A stretch of 12,884 bases of DNA, taken from Sedimentisphaerales bacterium. Its GTDB lineage: Bacteria; Planctomycetota; Phycisphaerae; Sedimentisphaerales; Anaerobacaceae. Below the pieces are notes generated by a model that was not told the origin of the DNA, made no database searches, and saw only the letters and a program-made list of their open reading frames with translations. The stretch covers positions 1 to 12,884 of the forward strand of contig JAFGTU010000080.1 in NCBI GenBank assembly GCA_016933985.1. The letters are read 5' to 3'. Shown piece after piece: positions 7,840-12,884 of the stretch; positions within the stretch are counted from its first letter, which is position 1; each line of letters opens with the position of its first letter. The position numbers and the translations under genes were made by a program.

Positions 7840-7998
7840 TTGAAGGGCAGGAAGGTGTCTCTCAGAGCGTTCAATGGAAAACCCCGGCTCGGAGCCTGGC
7901 TGGTTATTGTGGCGCCTCTATCCGGGCTTATCACTGCCGCTGCACCGGCGGAGAAGGCGCGGGCAAGACAACTCATAAGCCGCGATTTAACTCAATAA
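7840..7998 (+). pseudogene. Remnant or small gene with signal-peptide-like N-terminus, ending in a dispersed repeat
   Basis: Frame from TTG 7840 (or GTG 7855) to TAA 7996-7998, 52 or 47 codons. The peptide has a basic start (KGRKVSLRAFNGKPRLG) and then a hydrophobic core (AWLVIVAPLSGLITAAAPA) ending in an Ala-x-Ala-like site, just as an exported protein would. After a short charged tail (EKARARQLISRDLTQ) it ends at a stop codon formed by the first bases of the dispersed hairpin repeat. Another frame immediately beyond the repeat reads YNIDPFDPESENI then stops (8036-8077), which could be the lost C-terminus. The interval 7798-8113 lies between two convergent genes and otherwise shows nothing. 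No family recognised. Confidence 0.3.
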
Positions 7999-8007
7999 GC
8001 CGCGACC
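7970..8007. repeat. Imperfect 19-nt tandem duplication
   Basis: AACTCATAAGCCGCGATTT (7970-7988) is followed directly by AACTCAATAAGCCGCGACC (7989-8007). The two copies share the AAGCCGCGA word that opens the dispersed hairpin repeat. Confidence 0.6.
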
Positions 8008-8037
8008 GTGAGCTTGCCCAATAGGGGAGAGCGGATA
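7997..8037 (+). repeat. Dispersed hairpin repeat, copy A
   Basis: Begins AAGCCGCGACCGTGAG and ends GAGCGGATA. Terminal words CCGC (8000-8003) and GCGG (8031-8034) can pair, and GCT..CCC/GGGG..AGC can form an inner stem. It shares its start and end with the copies at 9224-9265 and 12777-12831. It lies between convergent rsmH and the zinc-ribbon gene, with no U-tract, so it is not an obvious terminator. Confidence 0.7.
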
Positions 8038-8113
8038 CAACATCGACCCGTTCGACCCGGAATCTGAGAATATCTAATTGCAGATCGCCCCCACTGCCAT
8101 CGGCATATTGGCA

Positions 8114-8896
8114 TCAAATCGCATTTATTGCCCTGCAGATTCTCGTGGATAGAATTACGTATATTGTGAGCAGCCACACCGTGCATACGATGTTTGACAT
8201 CTTCCACGCCATAACAACATAGCGGAAACCGCCGGCGTAGCCTAAAGATGCATACACGCCGCCGAACAGGTGCCTGCCAATCCCAAAAGACGGCAATACA
8301 TACAGCACGACAAAGCTTATGTCGAGAAAGATCCAGAGAAGGGCGTACTGAATGAGCAAACCTTTCGACAGCCTGTCGGTCCGCAGTGAATGTCGCCCGG
8401 CAAAGCTGTCAAAGTCGGCGCCGAAGCCGACAAACATGTAGATCGCCCAGAAAATGTTGAACACGGGAACAAGCAACAAGCCCACGGCCTTGGCCGGCGA
8501 AGTCCGTGCGTGACCATCCTGAATTGCAGCCCACATCTTATAGTACAACACGAACCTCATTACGGTGCTGTATATCGCCAGGACCGCTCCGATGACGATA
8601 AGCGCGCCTCCAAACATACGAAACTCCATGTCCCGCTCTCGCATGGAACGCTGACCGAGGACCAATGCAAACATGCCGACGGCCAACGCACATGCAACCG
8701 AATAGACATATATCGTATCCGACAAGCCTTCGGCCTCCGCCTTCTCAGCCGCAGGCTTCGTCGGCACCGGCTTTGGCTTCGCAGCGAACTGCGCCACAGT
8801 GAACGGCTTCTTGCATCGCGGGCATGTAATCTCTTTCCCTGTCAAGTCGGACCGCGCCTTGAATTGGGCCTGGCAGTTTGAGCATTGCGTAATCAT
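8114..8896 (-). CDS. Membrane protein with N-terminal zinc ribbon, function unknown
   Basis: 260 residues from the ATG at 8894-8896. Residues 1-32 are a zinc ribbon of the MJ0042-like type: C5xxC8 and C25xxC28 (ITQCSNC...EITCPRC), a cytosolic module in such proteins. A Lys/Pro/Ala-rich linker follows, then about five hydrophobic segments (for example VYSVACALAVGMFALVLG, ALIVIGAVLAIYSTVM, VGLLLVPVFNIFWAIYMFV, LLIQYALLWIFLDISFVVLY and a C-terminal one). The loop with AIQDGHARTSPAKAVG before the third segment resembles uncharacterised planctomycete membrane proteins. The start is chosen because GGGGAG lies about 6 nt upstream; an ATG 24 codons earlier (8968) overlaps the promoter's -10. Convergent with rsmH. 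Role unknown. Confidence 0.85.
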   Translation of the reverse strand: MITQCSNCQAQFKARSDLTGKEITCPRCKKPFTVAQFAAKPKPVPTKPAAEKAEAEGLSDTIYVYSVACALAVGMFALVLGQRSMRERDMEFRMFGGALIVIGAVLAIYSTVMRFVLYYKMWAAIQDGHARTSPAKAVGLLLVPVFNIFWAIYMFVGFGADFDSFAGRHSLRTDRLSKGLLIQYALLWIFLDISFVVLYVLPSFGIGRHLFGGVYASLGYAGGFRYVVMAWKMSNIVCTVWLLTIYVILSTRICRAINAI

Positions 8897-8966
8897 TCGT
8901 ACTCCCCTTACATCCTTCGGCCTTCCTTGCCAATGCTCGGCAGAAAGCGATATATCAGTCCCCGCC

Positions 8967-8994
8967 ATTGTGACGATTATTGTGCATCTGTCAA
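8967..8994 (-). promoter_or_regulatory. Promoter for the zinc-ribbon membrane protein
   Basis: Minus strand TTGACA (8989-8994), 16 nt, CACAAT (8967-8972). The start would be near 8960, about 64 nt before the ATG at 8896. The consensus -35 makes it credible; the -10 matches four of six positions. Confidence 0.6.
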
Positions 8995-9111
8995 GGAAAA
9001 AATCCCCGCCTTGCGCCCCCTTTCAGCCCCACCGGCCCGACCAAAAATAAGCGCCTTTGCCCTGCAATCTCAGCCGACGTTACCACATTCCGAAAGAAAA
9101 ACAACAAAACC

Positions 9112-9152
9112 ACAGATCGTACAGATTCGACACGGATTAACGCTGATTCACA
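9112..9152. repeat. Degenerate 9-10-nt word repeat
   Basis: ACAGATCGT, ACAGATTCG, ACACGGATTA and ACGCTGATTC follow one another. Such ACAGAT/ACGGATT word strings recur in intergenic DNA of many bacteria. It lies in the 679-nt gene-free stretch 8897-9575, which also holds a promoter, two long direct repeats and several palindromes. Confidence 0.45.
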
Positions 9153-9181
9153 CTGGCCCATAATCCGAGATATGAAATCTG

Positions 9182-9200
9182 CAATGTGAAATTCCATTCC
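9182..9200 (+). repeat. Left copy of a 19-bp direct repeat bracketing a repeat island
   Basis: CAATGTGAAATTCCATTCC at 9182-9200 matches 9469-9487 at 18 of 19 positions in the same orientation. The 268 nt between them hold hairpin repeat copy B, a GGTGGGC palindrome, an ATTGCGAGG palindrome and a heptamer array. Confidence 0.8.
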
Positions 9201-9223
9201 CTCCAACAACCCGCAACCCCAAC

Positions 9224-9265
9224 AAGCCGCGACCGTAAGTATGTCCCTTACGGGGGGAGCGGATA
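9224..9265 (+). repeat. Dispersed hairpin repeat, copy B
   Basis: Begins AAGCCGCGACCGTAAG and ends GGGGGGAGCGGAT. It holds a perfect 7-bp stem: CCGTAAG (9233-9239) and CTTACGG (9247-9253) around a 7-nt loop. The terminal CCGC (9227-9230) and GCGG (9259-9262) words pair as in copy A. Intergenic. Confidence 0.75.
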
Positions 9266-9306
9266 ACCCCCGAACAATAAAACGTCACAACCCCGCGAAA
9301 TGTTAG

Positions 9307-9323
9307 GGTGGGCTCTGCCCACC
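9307..9323. repeat. Palindrome GGTGGGC-TCT-GCCCACC
   Basis: Perfect 7-bp inverted repeat with a 3-nt loop, preceded by TTAG. Palindromes of this kind recur in intergenic DNA of several bacterial groups. No U-tract follows on either strand, so it is listed as a repeat. Confidence 0.7.
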
Positions 9324-9357
9324 AACAACATCCAGATACGAACCCCCTCCCCCTCCG

Positions 9358-9392
9358 GTCATTGCGAGGAGCGCAGCGACGTGGCAATCTCC
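9358..9392 (+). repeat. REP-like element (GTCATTGCGAGGAGCG...GCAATCTCC)
   Basis: ATTGC (9361-9365) pairs with GCAAT (9384-9388) around a G+C-rich core GAGGAGCGCAGCGACGTG. From memory, closely similar CATTGCGAGGAGCG-AGCGACG-GGCAATCTC strings are dispersed in many unrelated bacterial genomes. No transposase lies in the window. Confidence 0.6.
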
Positions 9393-9425
9393 TGACCACC
9401 GCATCCAGCCACAACAACCAAACAG

Positions 9426-9467
9426 CTAAAAACTAAAAACCAACAACTAAAAACTACCTACTCCCCA
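9426..9467. repeat. Degenerate heptamer array, unit CTAAAAA
   Basis: Six consecutive heptamers in phase: CTAAAAA, CTAAAAA, CCAACAA, CTAAAAA, CTACCTA, CTCCCCA. Three are identical, and every other one begins with C. Intergenic, just before the right copy of the 19-bp direct repeat. Confidence 0.65.
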
Positions 9468-9468
9468 C

Positions 9469-9487
9469 CAATGTGAAATCCCATTCC
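9469..9487 (+). repeat. Right copy of the 19-bp direct repeat
   Basis: CAATGTGAAATCCCATTCC, differing from the left copy (9182-9200) at one base; the similarity does not extend far on either side. Confidence 0.8.
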
Positions 9488-9529
9488 GTTCCCCCGCAAA
9501 AATGTCCCGCAGATCTTGATGCTCCCAGA

Positions 9530-9554
9530 CCTTTAATGCTCCTGTCATTTAAGG
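9530..9554. repeat. Hairpin downstream of the CBS-HEPN gene
   Basis: CCTTTAATG (9530-9538) and CATTTAAGG (9546-9554) form a 9-bp stem with one mismatch and a 7-nt loop. It lies 22 nt past the stop at 9576-9578 and may serve as 3' end or terminator for that gene, but no strong U-tract follows on the minus strand. Confidence 0.35.
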
Positions 9555-9575
9555 TTCCTTATTTTCTTTGCCGCA

Positions 9576-10634
9576 TTATGATGTGAGTTGTTGACAGCGA
9601 TCCAAGAAGCGTGCGATATCTCTCAGCAAGTTAAGGTCGGCTGGATCCATCGGATCCGGGTCAAAATGCATCACGTCATTCCGGATGTCTCGGATTCCTT
9701 CCAGCCAGCCAGTAAATGTCTTCCGGTCGATTTTCATATTGAACTTGGCCCAGTTTTCCTGATTCTGCAGGAGGCGTATATATTCGCCGAATGTCATATC
9801 CGATACGTCAGTTATGCTTCGATCCTGGTCGCTGGGGTCTTTCGCCTCCTGAAGCTCCGTCAACGTGAAAGCGTTCCCGATGAGATAGCGGATGTGGTTC
9901 TCAATATCCCCAAGAAGAAGAAACGATTCAGCAAGCTGGCGAAATTGCTCGCTGATGTCATACGCCGTGACAATGCCGGAGATTGTCCTGTCAGCGGAGC
10001 GAACAACAACGCAGTCATGCTCGGCAATGATCTGAACAGCTTCAAAGAGAGAGCGTTCGGAAGAGATCTCCTGCGGTGTTTCCATGAAATCGGCTACCCG
10101 AGTGGAGCTTCTTCCCATTGCAAGTCGTGAACCCAGAGACTTCCAACTGAAGATGCCTTTCAACTCCCTATTGGACTGCATTACAGGAAGTTGGGAGTAA
10201 TCGTGACGCAGCATCAGGGTTATCGCTTCTTCTACAGTTGCATCCGGATTAACAGAGACTGGTGGCCTGTTTGCTGATACAAGCCTACTGATCCGATGAG
10301 CCGGGTCGCGGAGTTCAACTGGCCCTTGTCCTGCAGGCCCATGAAGGCTCACATGCAAATGGTCCTTTACCGATACCTCATTGCCTGCAGTTGCAGATAC
10401 CGTGTCGACGGTCTGCTTCACCTGGAAAATGACGCTCGCATCGATATATTCACCCTCAAAGTCGGGGGATGTTATTAGATCCGCTTCCTCAAGGGCCTCA
10501 CGGATAGCATTTACATTCCGCCAGCTACGCCTGTAGGCACCGAACCAAGAAAGAAGCTCTCGGACTGTAGCTGTAGCCTGCTCGCCAGCCTGGACCCTCT
10601 TACTCATTTCTTCAAGTTTTTGGGGTATACCCAT
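9576..10634 (-). CDS. CBS-pair protein with C-terminal HEPN-like domain
   Basis: 352 residues, cytosolic, no signal or membrane segment. Residues 1-70 look like a small helical or winged-helix module (TVRELLSWFGAYRRS...NAIREALEEADL). A variable linker (about 75-115) leads to two CBS motifs: about 121-175 (PPVSVNPDATVEEAITLML, SQLPVM, LKGIFSW) and about 183-232 (FMETPQEISSERSLFEAVQII, SGIVTAYDI). CBS pairs bind adenine nucleotides or S-adenosylmethionine in known proteins. Residues 235-352 are helical and contain IRDIRNDVMHFDPD: R318-N319-x3-H323 is the R-x4-H motif of HEPN domains, often metal-independent ribonucleases, and the TFGEYIRLL...W...I segment resembles Swt1-type HEPN proteins. The start has AAAGG about 8 nt upstream. 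It lies 143 nt after the coiled-coil gene on the same strand, probably cotranscribed. RNase activity is inference; the fold may be only a binding domain. Confidence 0.75.
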   Translation of the reverse strand: MGIPQKLEEMSKRVQAGEQATATVRELLSWFGAYRRSWRNVNAIREALEEADLITSPDFEGEYIDASVIFQVKQTVDTVSATAGNEVSVKDHLHVSLHGPAGQGPVELRDPAHRISRLVSANRPPVSVNPDATVEEAITLMLRHDYSQLPVMQSNRELKGIFSWKSLGSRLAMGRSSTRVADFMETPQEISSERSLFEAVQIIAEHDCVVVRSADRTISGIVTAYDISEQFRQLAESFLLLGDIENHIRYLIGNAFTLTELQEAKDPSDQDRSITDVSDMTFGEYIRLLQNQENWAKFNMKIDRKTFTGWLEGIRDIRNDVMHFDPDPMDPADLNLLRDIARFLDRCQQLTS

Positions 10635-10777
10635 ATTGGCTGCCTTTCATGTTGCGTTTGCCTCGTTTCCGGTAGATCTTTTCCAGAACTTCTGTTACAA
10701 GAACTCACGTCTATCCTACTTCACGATCTCATTGTATCCCGTAAGATGACCCTCGTCTATCTCACCGGGGAACGCCT

Positions 10778-11488
10778 CTAATTCTCCTTGTCGCCGTCTT
10801 CGAGCAGTCGCAAGGGCAGGCCTTTCTGTATGTCCTCGGCCTTTGCCTGCGTGCGCGATACAATCCGTAATATCTCGCCAATCCTGTCGGTAAGTGGTCT
10901 CACATTCTCTCCGAATTTCCCGAGCGCAACCCCTGCGTCACCAATCAAACCCCATAAACTATCCAGATTCGACATCTTTTTGTGCAACTCTGCCTGCAAC
11001 TTCTTCAATCGTTTCAAGAGTCTCAGCTTGTGATCCTCCTCAAAATCCGTACTCTTCGTAAGTAGATCCCGCATCTCATTTATCAAGTCCTGTACTCTTT
11101 CGAAATCACTATCTGAAAATTGATATATAACCGCTTTTCCAATCGCTGCGCCGTACCGTTGCTTAGCCTCTTCAAAAGCCTTCGATGTCGCTCTATGCGT
11201 AAGCACCTCATTAACATGGTATTTCGATGCTTGGAAGAAGCTTACCACACTGTTTATGTTGCCTGTCGTTGCCCCTGCTTTATAATCAATTGTGTGCCCA
11301 GTCCTGGGGAGATCGTAAGCTTCCACAAAGACGTGTCCAAAAGCCAATGCGCGCACATACTTATCGAAATTCTTCAGCATTTGCTTCTGGTCCATCCTCG
11401 CATGCCAATCAAAGAATAGGTCGCACACAATCTTTCCCGCCTCGGCACTATCCTGCGGGAGTTCTTTCAAAAATTTCTCTTCAAACAT
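10778..11488 (-). CDS. Helical/coiled-coil protein of unknown function, upstream of the CBS-HEPN gene
   Basis: 236 residues, no signal peptide. The N-terminal half (to about residue 115) is helical with conserved-looking aromatic patches (CDLFFDWHARMD, ALAFGHVFVEAYDL) and a glycine-rich step AGATTGN. The second half, about residues 125-170, is strongly charged and heptad-like (FERVQDLINEMRDLL, KLRLLKRLKKLQAELHKK), consistent with a coiled coil. It is followed by a glycine-rich amphipathic stretch, WGLIGDAGVALGKFG. The ATG at 11486-11488 has AGGTGGAG about 10 nt upstream. A spot count at 11101-11160 gives 25 of 60 G+C against 34 of 60 in polA at 12001-12060, which hints at different ancestry but is not proof. 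I do not recognise the family. Same strand as, and 143 nt before, the CBS-HEPN gene, so the two may act together. Confidence 0.7.
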   Translation of the reverse strand: MFEEKFLKELPQDSAEAGKIVCDLFFDWHARMDQKQMLKNFDKYVRALAFGHVFVEAYDLPRTGHTIDYKAGATTGNINSVVSFFQASKYHVNEVLTHRATSKAFEEAKQRYGAAIGKAVIYQFSDSDFERVQDLINEMRDLLTKSTDFEEDHKLRLLKRLKKLQAELHKKMSNLDSLWGLIGDAGVALGKFGENVRPLTDRIGEILRIVSRTQAKAEDIQKGLPLRLLEDGDKEN

Positions 11489-11841
11489 GTTTACTCATCT
11501 CCACCTGCAATCGATTCACAACATAATCACAAAGGCATTCGTCATTACGTGCCCAAAAAGTGTCGGGTCCATTCTCGCAGAAGTTCTACCATAAAAACTC
11601 CCGGACATCCTACCTTTCAACTGAGGCCTCTTCTGTAATCTTGAGCCCAGACCTCAACTCCCAAATTACCTTCCATTTTCCATCCAGTCAAACGAAAACC
11701 AGCCAAAATCTCTGGCCCGGATCGACGGAAACCCAGGACCATAACCGCGATAGTCCGAAACCCGCCCCCCTCGTCATTCCCGCATCTTTCGTCGCGTCTG
11801 CCTCCTTGACACAGCCACCTCGCCCCCCTACAGTGGCGTTT
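11489..11841. other. Divergent intergenic region between the coiled-coil gene and polA
   Basis: 353 nt without a credible gene. It holds the polA promoter at its right end and the AGGTGGAG site of the minus-strand gene at its left end. No convincing promoter for the minus-strand gene was found. The middle is pyrimidine-rich on the plus strand, without clear inverted repeats. Confidence 0.6.
11806..11834 (+). promoter_or_regulatory. Promoter of polA, probably giving a leaderless mRNA
   Basis: TTGACA (11806-11811), exactly 17 nt, then TACAGT (11829-11834). Only 7 nt (GGCGTTT) separate the -10 from the ATG at 11842, so the first transcribed base should fall at or next to the start codon. No Shine-Dalgarno sequence precedes the ATG. 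Confidence 0.65.
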
Positions 11842-12884
11842 ATGGCGAAGACGCTTTATATAATTGACGGGCATGCGCACATTTATGCGGCTTACTACGC
11901 GAGGATGAGCGGCGAGTTGACCGGTCCATCCGGCGAGCCTACCAAGGCGACGTACATCTTCACGATGGCGATGCTCGGGCTTATCCAGCGGCGTAAGCCG
12001 GACATGCTGGTCGTTGCGATGGACAGCAAGGTCCCGACGTTCCGAGTCAAGATTTACCCGGAATACAAGGCGAACCGCGCCGCGATGCCGGATGATTTGC
12101 CCGGCCAAATCGACCGCATCGAGCAGATACTCGATGCTATGAATATCCCCATACTTCGCGTGCCCGGCTACGAGGCCGACGACATCATCGGGACATTGGC
12201 GAAGAAGGCCTCGGCTGAGAAAATGGATGTGTATCTGTGCTCGAAGGATAAGGACCTGCTGCAACTGCTTGATGAGCGGGTGCGGGCCTTCGATATAAAA
12301 CGGGACCTTGAGTTTGACCTTGTACGGCTTAAAGAGGAAATGGGAGTGACGCCGAGCCAGTTCCTCGATGCCCTTGCGCTTCAGGGCGACACATCGGACA
12401 ATGTTCCCGGGCTGCCCGACGTCGGGCCCAAGACCGCCCTCGCCTGGATTCAGCAGTACAGCTCGATTGAGAATCTATACGAGCATGCCGACGAGATCAA
12501 GGGCAAGCGAGGCGAGTCGCTGCGCAATAATCGAGCTAAGGTCGATCTGAGCAAGGAGCTTGTAACGATAGACTGCAATGTGCCGATCGATATCGACTAC
12601 ACCCGGATGTCCGTCAAGGACCCGGACCGACCGAAGCTCGCCCGCCTCTTCACCGAATTGGGGTTCATACGCTTGCTGACCCAGTTGGGCCTGTCACCCA
12701 CCGGCGACGCCGCCCAGGAATCAGCAAAAACAACCCCCGCCAAAACAACCCCCGACGGCGCGGACGCCGACCGCACAAGCTCCGACCGTAAGCCTGCCCC
12801 GCGAGGGCTTGCTCCTCAGGGGGGAGGGGATGAAGTAGCGGCAAAAAACGGCTCGCTTCACGCTTCACCCTTCACGCTTCACGA
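11842..12884 (+). CDS. polA: DNA polymerase I, N-terminal 347 residues (cut by window edge)
   Basis: Frame open from ATG 11842 to the edge; full-length bacterial PolA is about 850-950 residues. Residues 1 to about 290 form the 5'-3' exonuclease (flap/RNA primer removal) domain. Metal ligand candidates are D9 (YIIDG), E111, D113 and D114 (GYEADDIIGT), D136 and D138 (CSKDKDLL), and D183 and D186 (QGDTSDNVPG), the last within the helix-hairpin-helix (GLPDVGPKTALAW). The PTFR...YPEYKANR motif is typical. From about residue 291 the linker to the next domain begins. It is built of recognisable DNA repeats read in frame: a 15-bp tandem repeat (AKTTPAKTTP), the dispersed hairpin repeat (DRKPAPRGLAPQGGGD) and the CTTCACG heptamer array (LHASPFTLH). 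The 3'-5' exonuclease and polymerase domains are outside the window. Because only the N-terminal part is visible, a stand-alone 5' nuclease is an unlikely but open alternative. Confidence 0.93.
   Translation, partial: MAKTLYIIDGHAHIYAAYYARMSGELTGPSGEPTKATYIFTMAMLGLIQRRKPDMLVVAMDSKVPTFRVKIYPEYKANRAAMPDDLPGQIDRIEQILDAMNIPILRVPGYEADDIIGTLAKKASAEKMDVYLCSKDKDLLQLLDERVRAFDIKRDLEFDLVRLKEEMGVTPSQFLDALALQGDTSDNVPGLPDVGPKTALAWIQQYSSIENLYEHADEIKGKRGESLRNNRAKVDLSKELVTIDCNVPIDIDYTRMSVKDPDRPKLARLFTELGFIRLLTQLGLSPTGDAAQESAKTTPAKTTPDGADADRTSSDRKPAPRGLAPQGGGDEVAAKNGSLHASPFTLH
12727..12756 (+). repeat. 15-bp tandem repeat inside polA
   Basis: AAAACAACCCCCGCC (12727-12741) then AAAACAACCCCCGAC (12742-12756), one mismatch, coding for KTTPA-KTTPD in the interdomain linker. 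Confidence 0.85.
12777..12831 (+). repeat. Dispersed hairpin repeat, copy C, in frame inside polA
   Basis: Begins AAGCTCCGACCGTAAG and ends GGGGGGAGGGGAT, matching copies A and B at both ends but longer in the middle. The inner AAGCC (12790-12794)/GGCTT (12806-12810) words pair around CCCCGCGA-type sequence. It is an open frame in polA (DRKPAPRGLAPQGGGD). Confidence 0.6.
12856..12883 (+). repeat. Heptamer tandem repeat CTTCACG, four copies, in frame inside polA
   Basis: CTTCACG, CTTCACC, CTTCACG, CTTCACG. Because 7 is not a multiple of 3, the array reads through all three phases (LHASPFTLH). The array may continue past the window edge. Confidence 0.8.

Noticed and set aside
8897..8968. 24-codon upstream extension of the zinc-ribbon protein
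   Set aside because: The promoter's -10 covers the earlier ATG, and the zinc ribbon with a strong GGGGAG site starts at 8896.
9307..9323. Terminator at the GGTGGGC palindrome
   Set aside because: No U-tract on either strand and no gene ends close by; kept as a repeat.
9148..9417. 89-codon minus-strand ORF in the repeat island
   Set aside because: Its sequence is translated palindromes and repeats (for example RRLPRRCAPRNDRR), with no sign of a real gene.
11617..12264. 215-codon minus-strand ORF overlapping the polA start
   Set aside because: Antisense to the motif-bearing PolA frame; His/Arg-rich composition typical of shadow frames.

Overview
The window most likely comes from a planctomycete, and within that phylum probably the Phycisphaerae/Sedimentisphaerales side. 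The main clue is a 1369-residue secreted protein ending in a degenerate dockerin-like EF-hand module (GDLNNDG...DADDL...W, then DIDRST...DFADY...LADGW), a tail that recurs in that group. Two broken-up chromosomal contexts fit as well: rsmH stands alone instead of in a cell-division cluster, and the intergenic DNA is rich in small palindromic and heptamer repeats. Taxonomy is inferred from protein style and repeats only. Composition is moderate, with coding spot counts between about 42 and 57 % G+C.

Layout. The minus strand carries, from right to left: a coiled-coil protein of unknown function (11488-10778) followed by a protein with a CBS pair and a HEPN-like C-terminus (10634-9576); a zinc-ribbon membrane protein (8896-8114); an RluA-type pseudouridine synthase (6574-5867); the large transglutaminase-like/dockerin secreted protein (5606-1497); and the first 383 codons of ileS (1151 to beyond the left edge). 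The plus strand carries rsmH (6712-7797) and the first 347 codons of polA (11842 to beyond the right edge). Several genes have legible sigma70-type promoters: TTGACA-17-TATGAT for ileS, TTGACA-17-TAAAAT for the large secreted protein, TTGACA-16-CACAAT for the zinc-ribbon protein, and TTGACA-17-TACAGT for polA. A strong intrinsic terminator at 1279-1315 closes the large gene's unit and insulates ileS.

Housekeeping and accessory functions are interleaved. ileS, rluA-like, rsmH and polA serve translation, rRNA modification and replication/repair. The secreted giant and the membrane protein are lineage-type accessory genes. The coiled-coil and CBS-HEPN pair looks like a small accessory or defence-type unit: a nucleotide-sensing module joined to a putative ribonuclease fold, beside an uncharacterised helical partner. 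This is my best candidate for an undescribed system.

The most unusual feature is the repeat content. Three copies of one hairpin-forming element lie in the window (7997-8037, 9224-9265, 12777-12831), and three unrelated heptamer tandem repeats (1409-1434, 9426-9467, 12856-12883). One hairpin copy and one heptamer array sit in frame inside polA, where they make up the linker between the 5' nuclease domain and the rest of the enzyme. A 19-bp direct repeat with one mismatch brackets a repeat island at 9182-9487.
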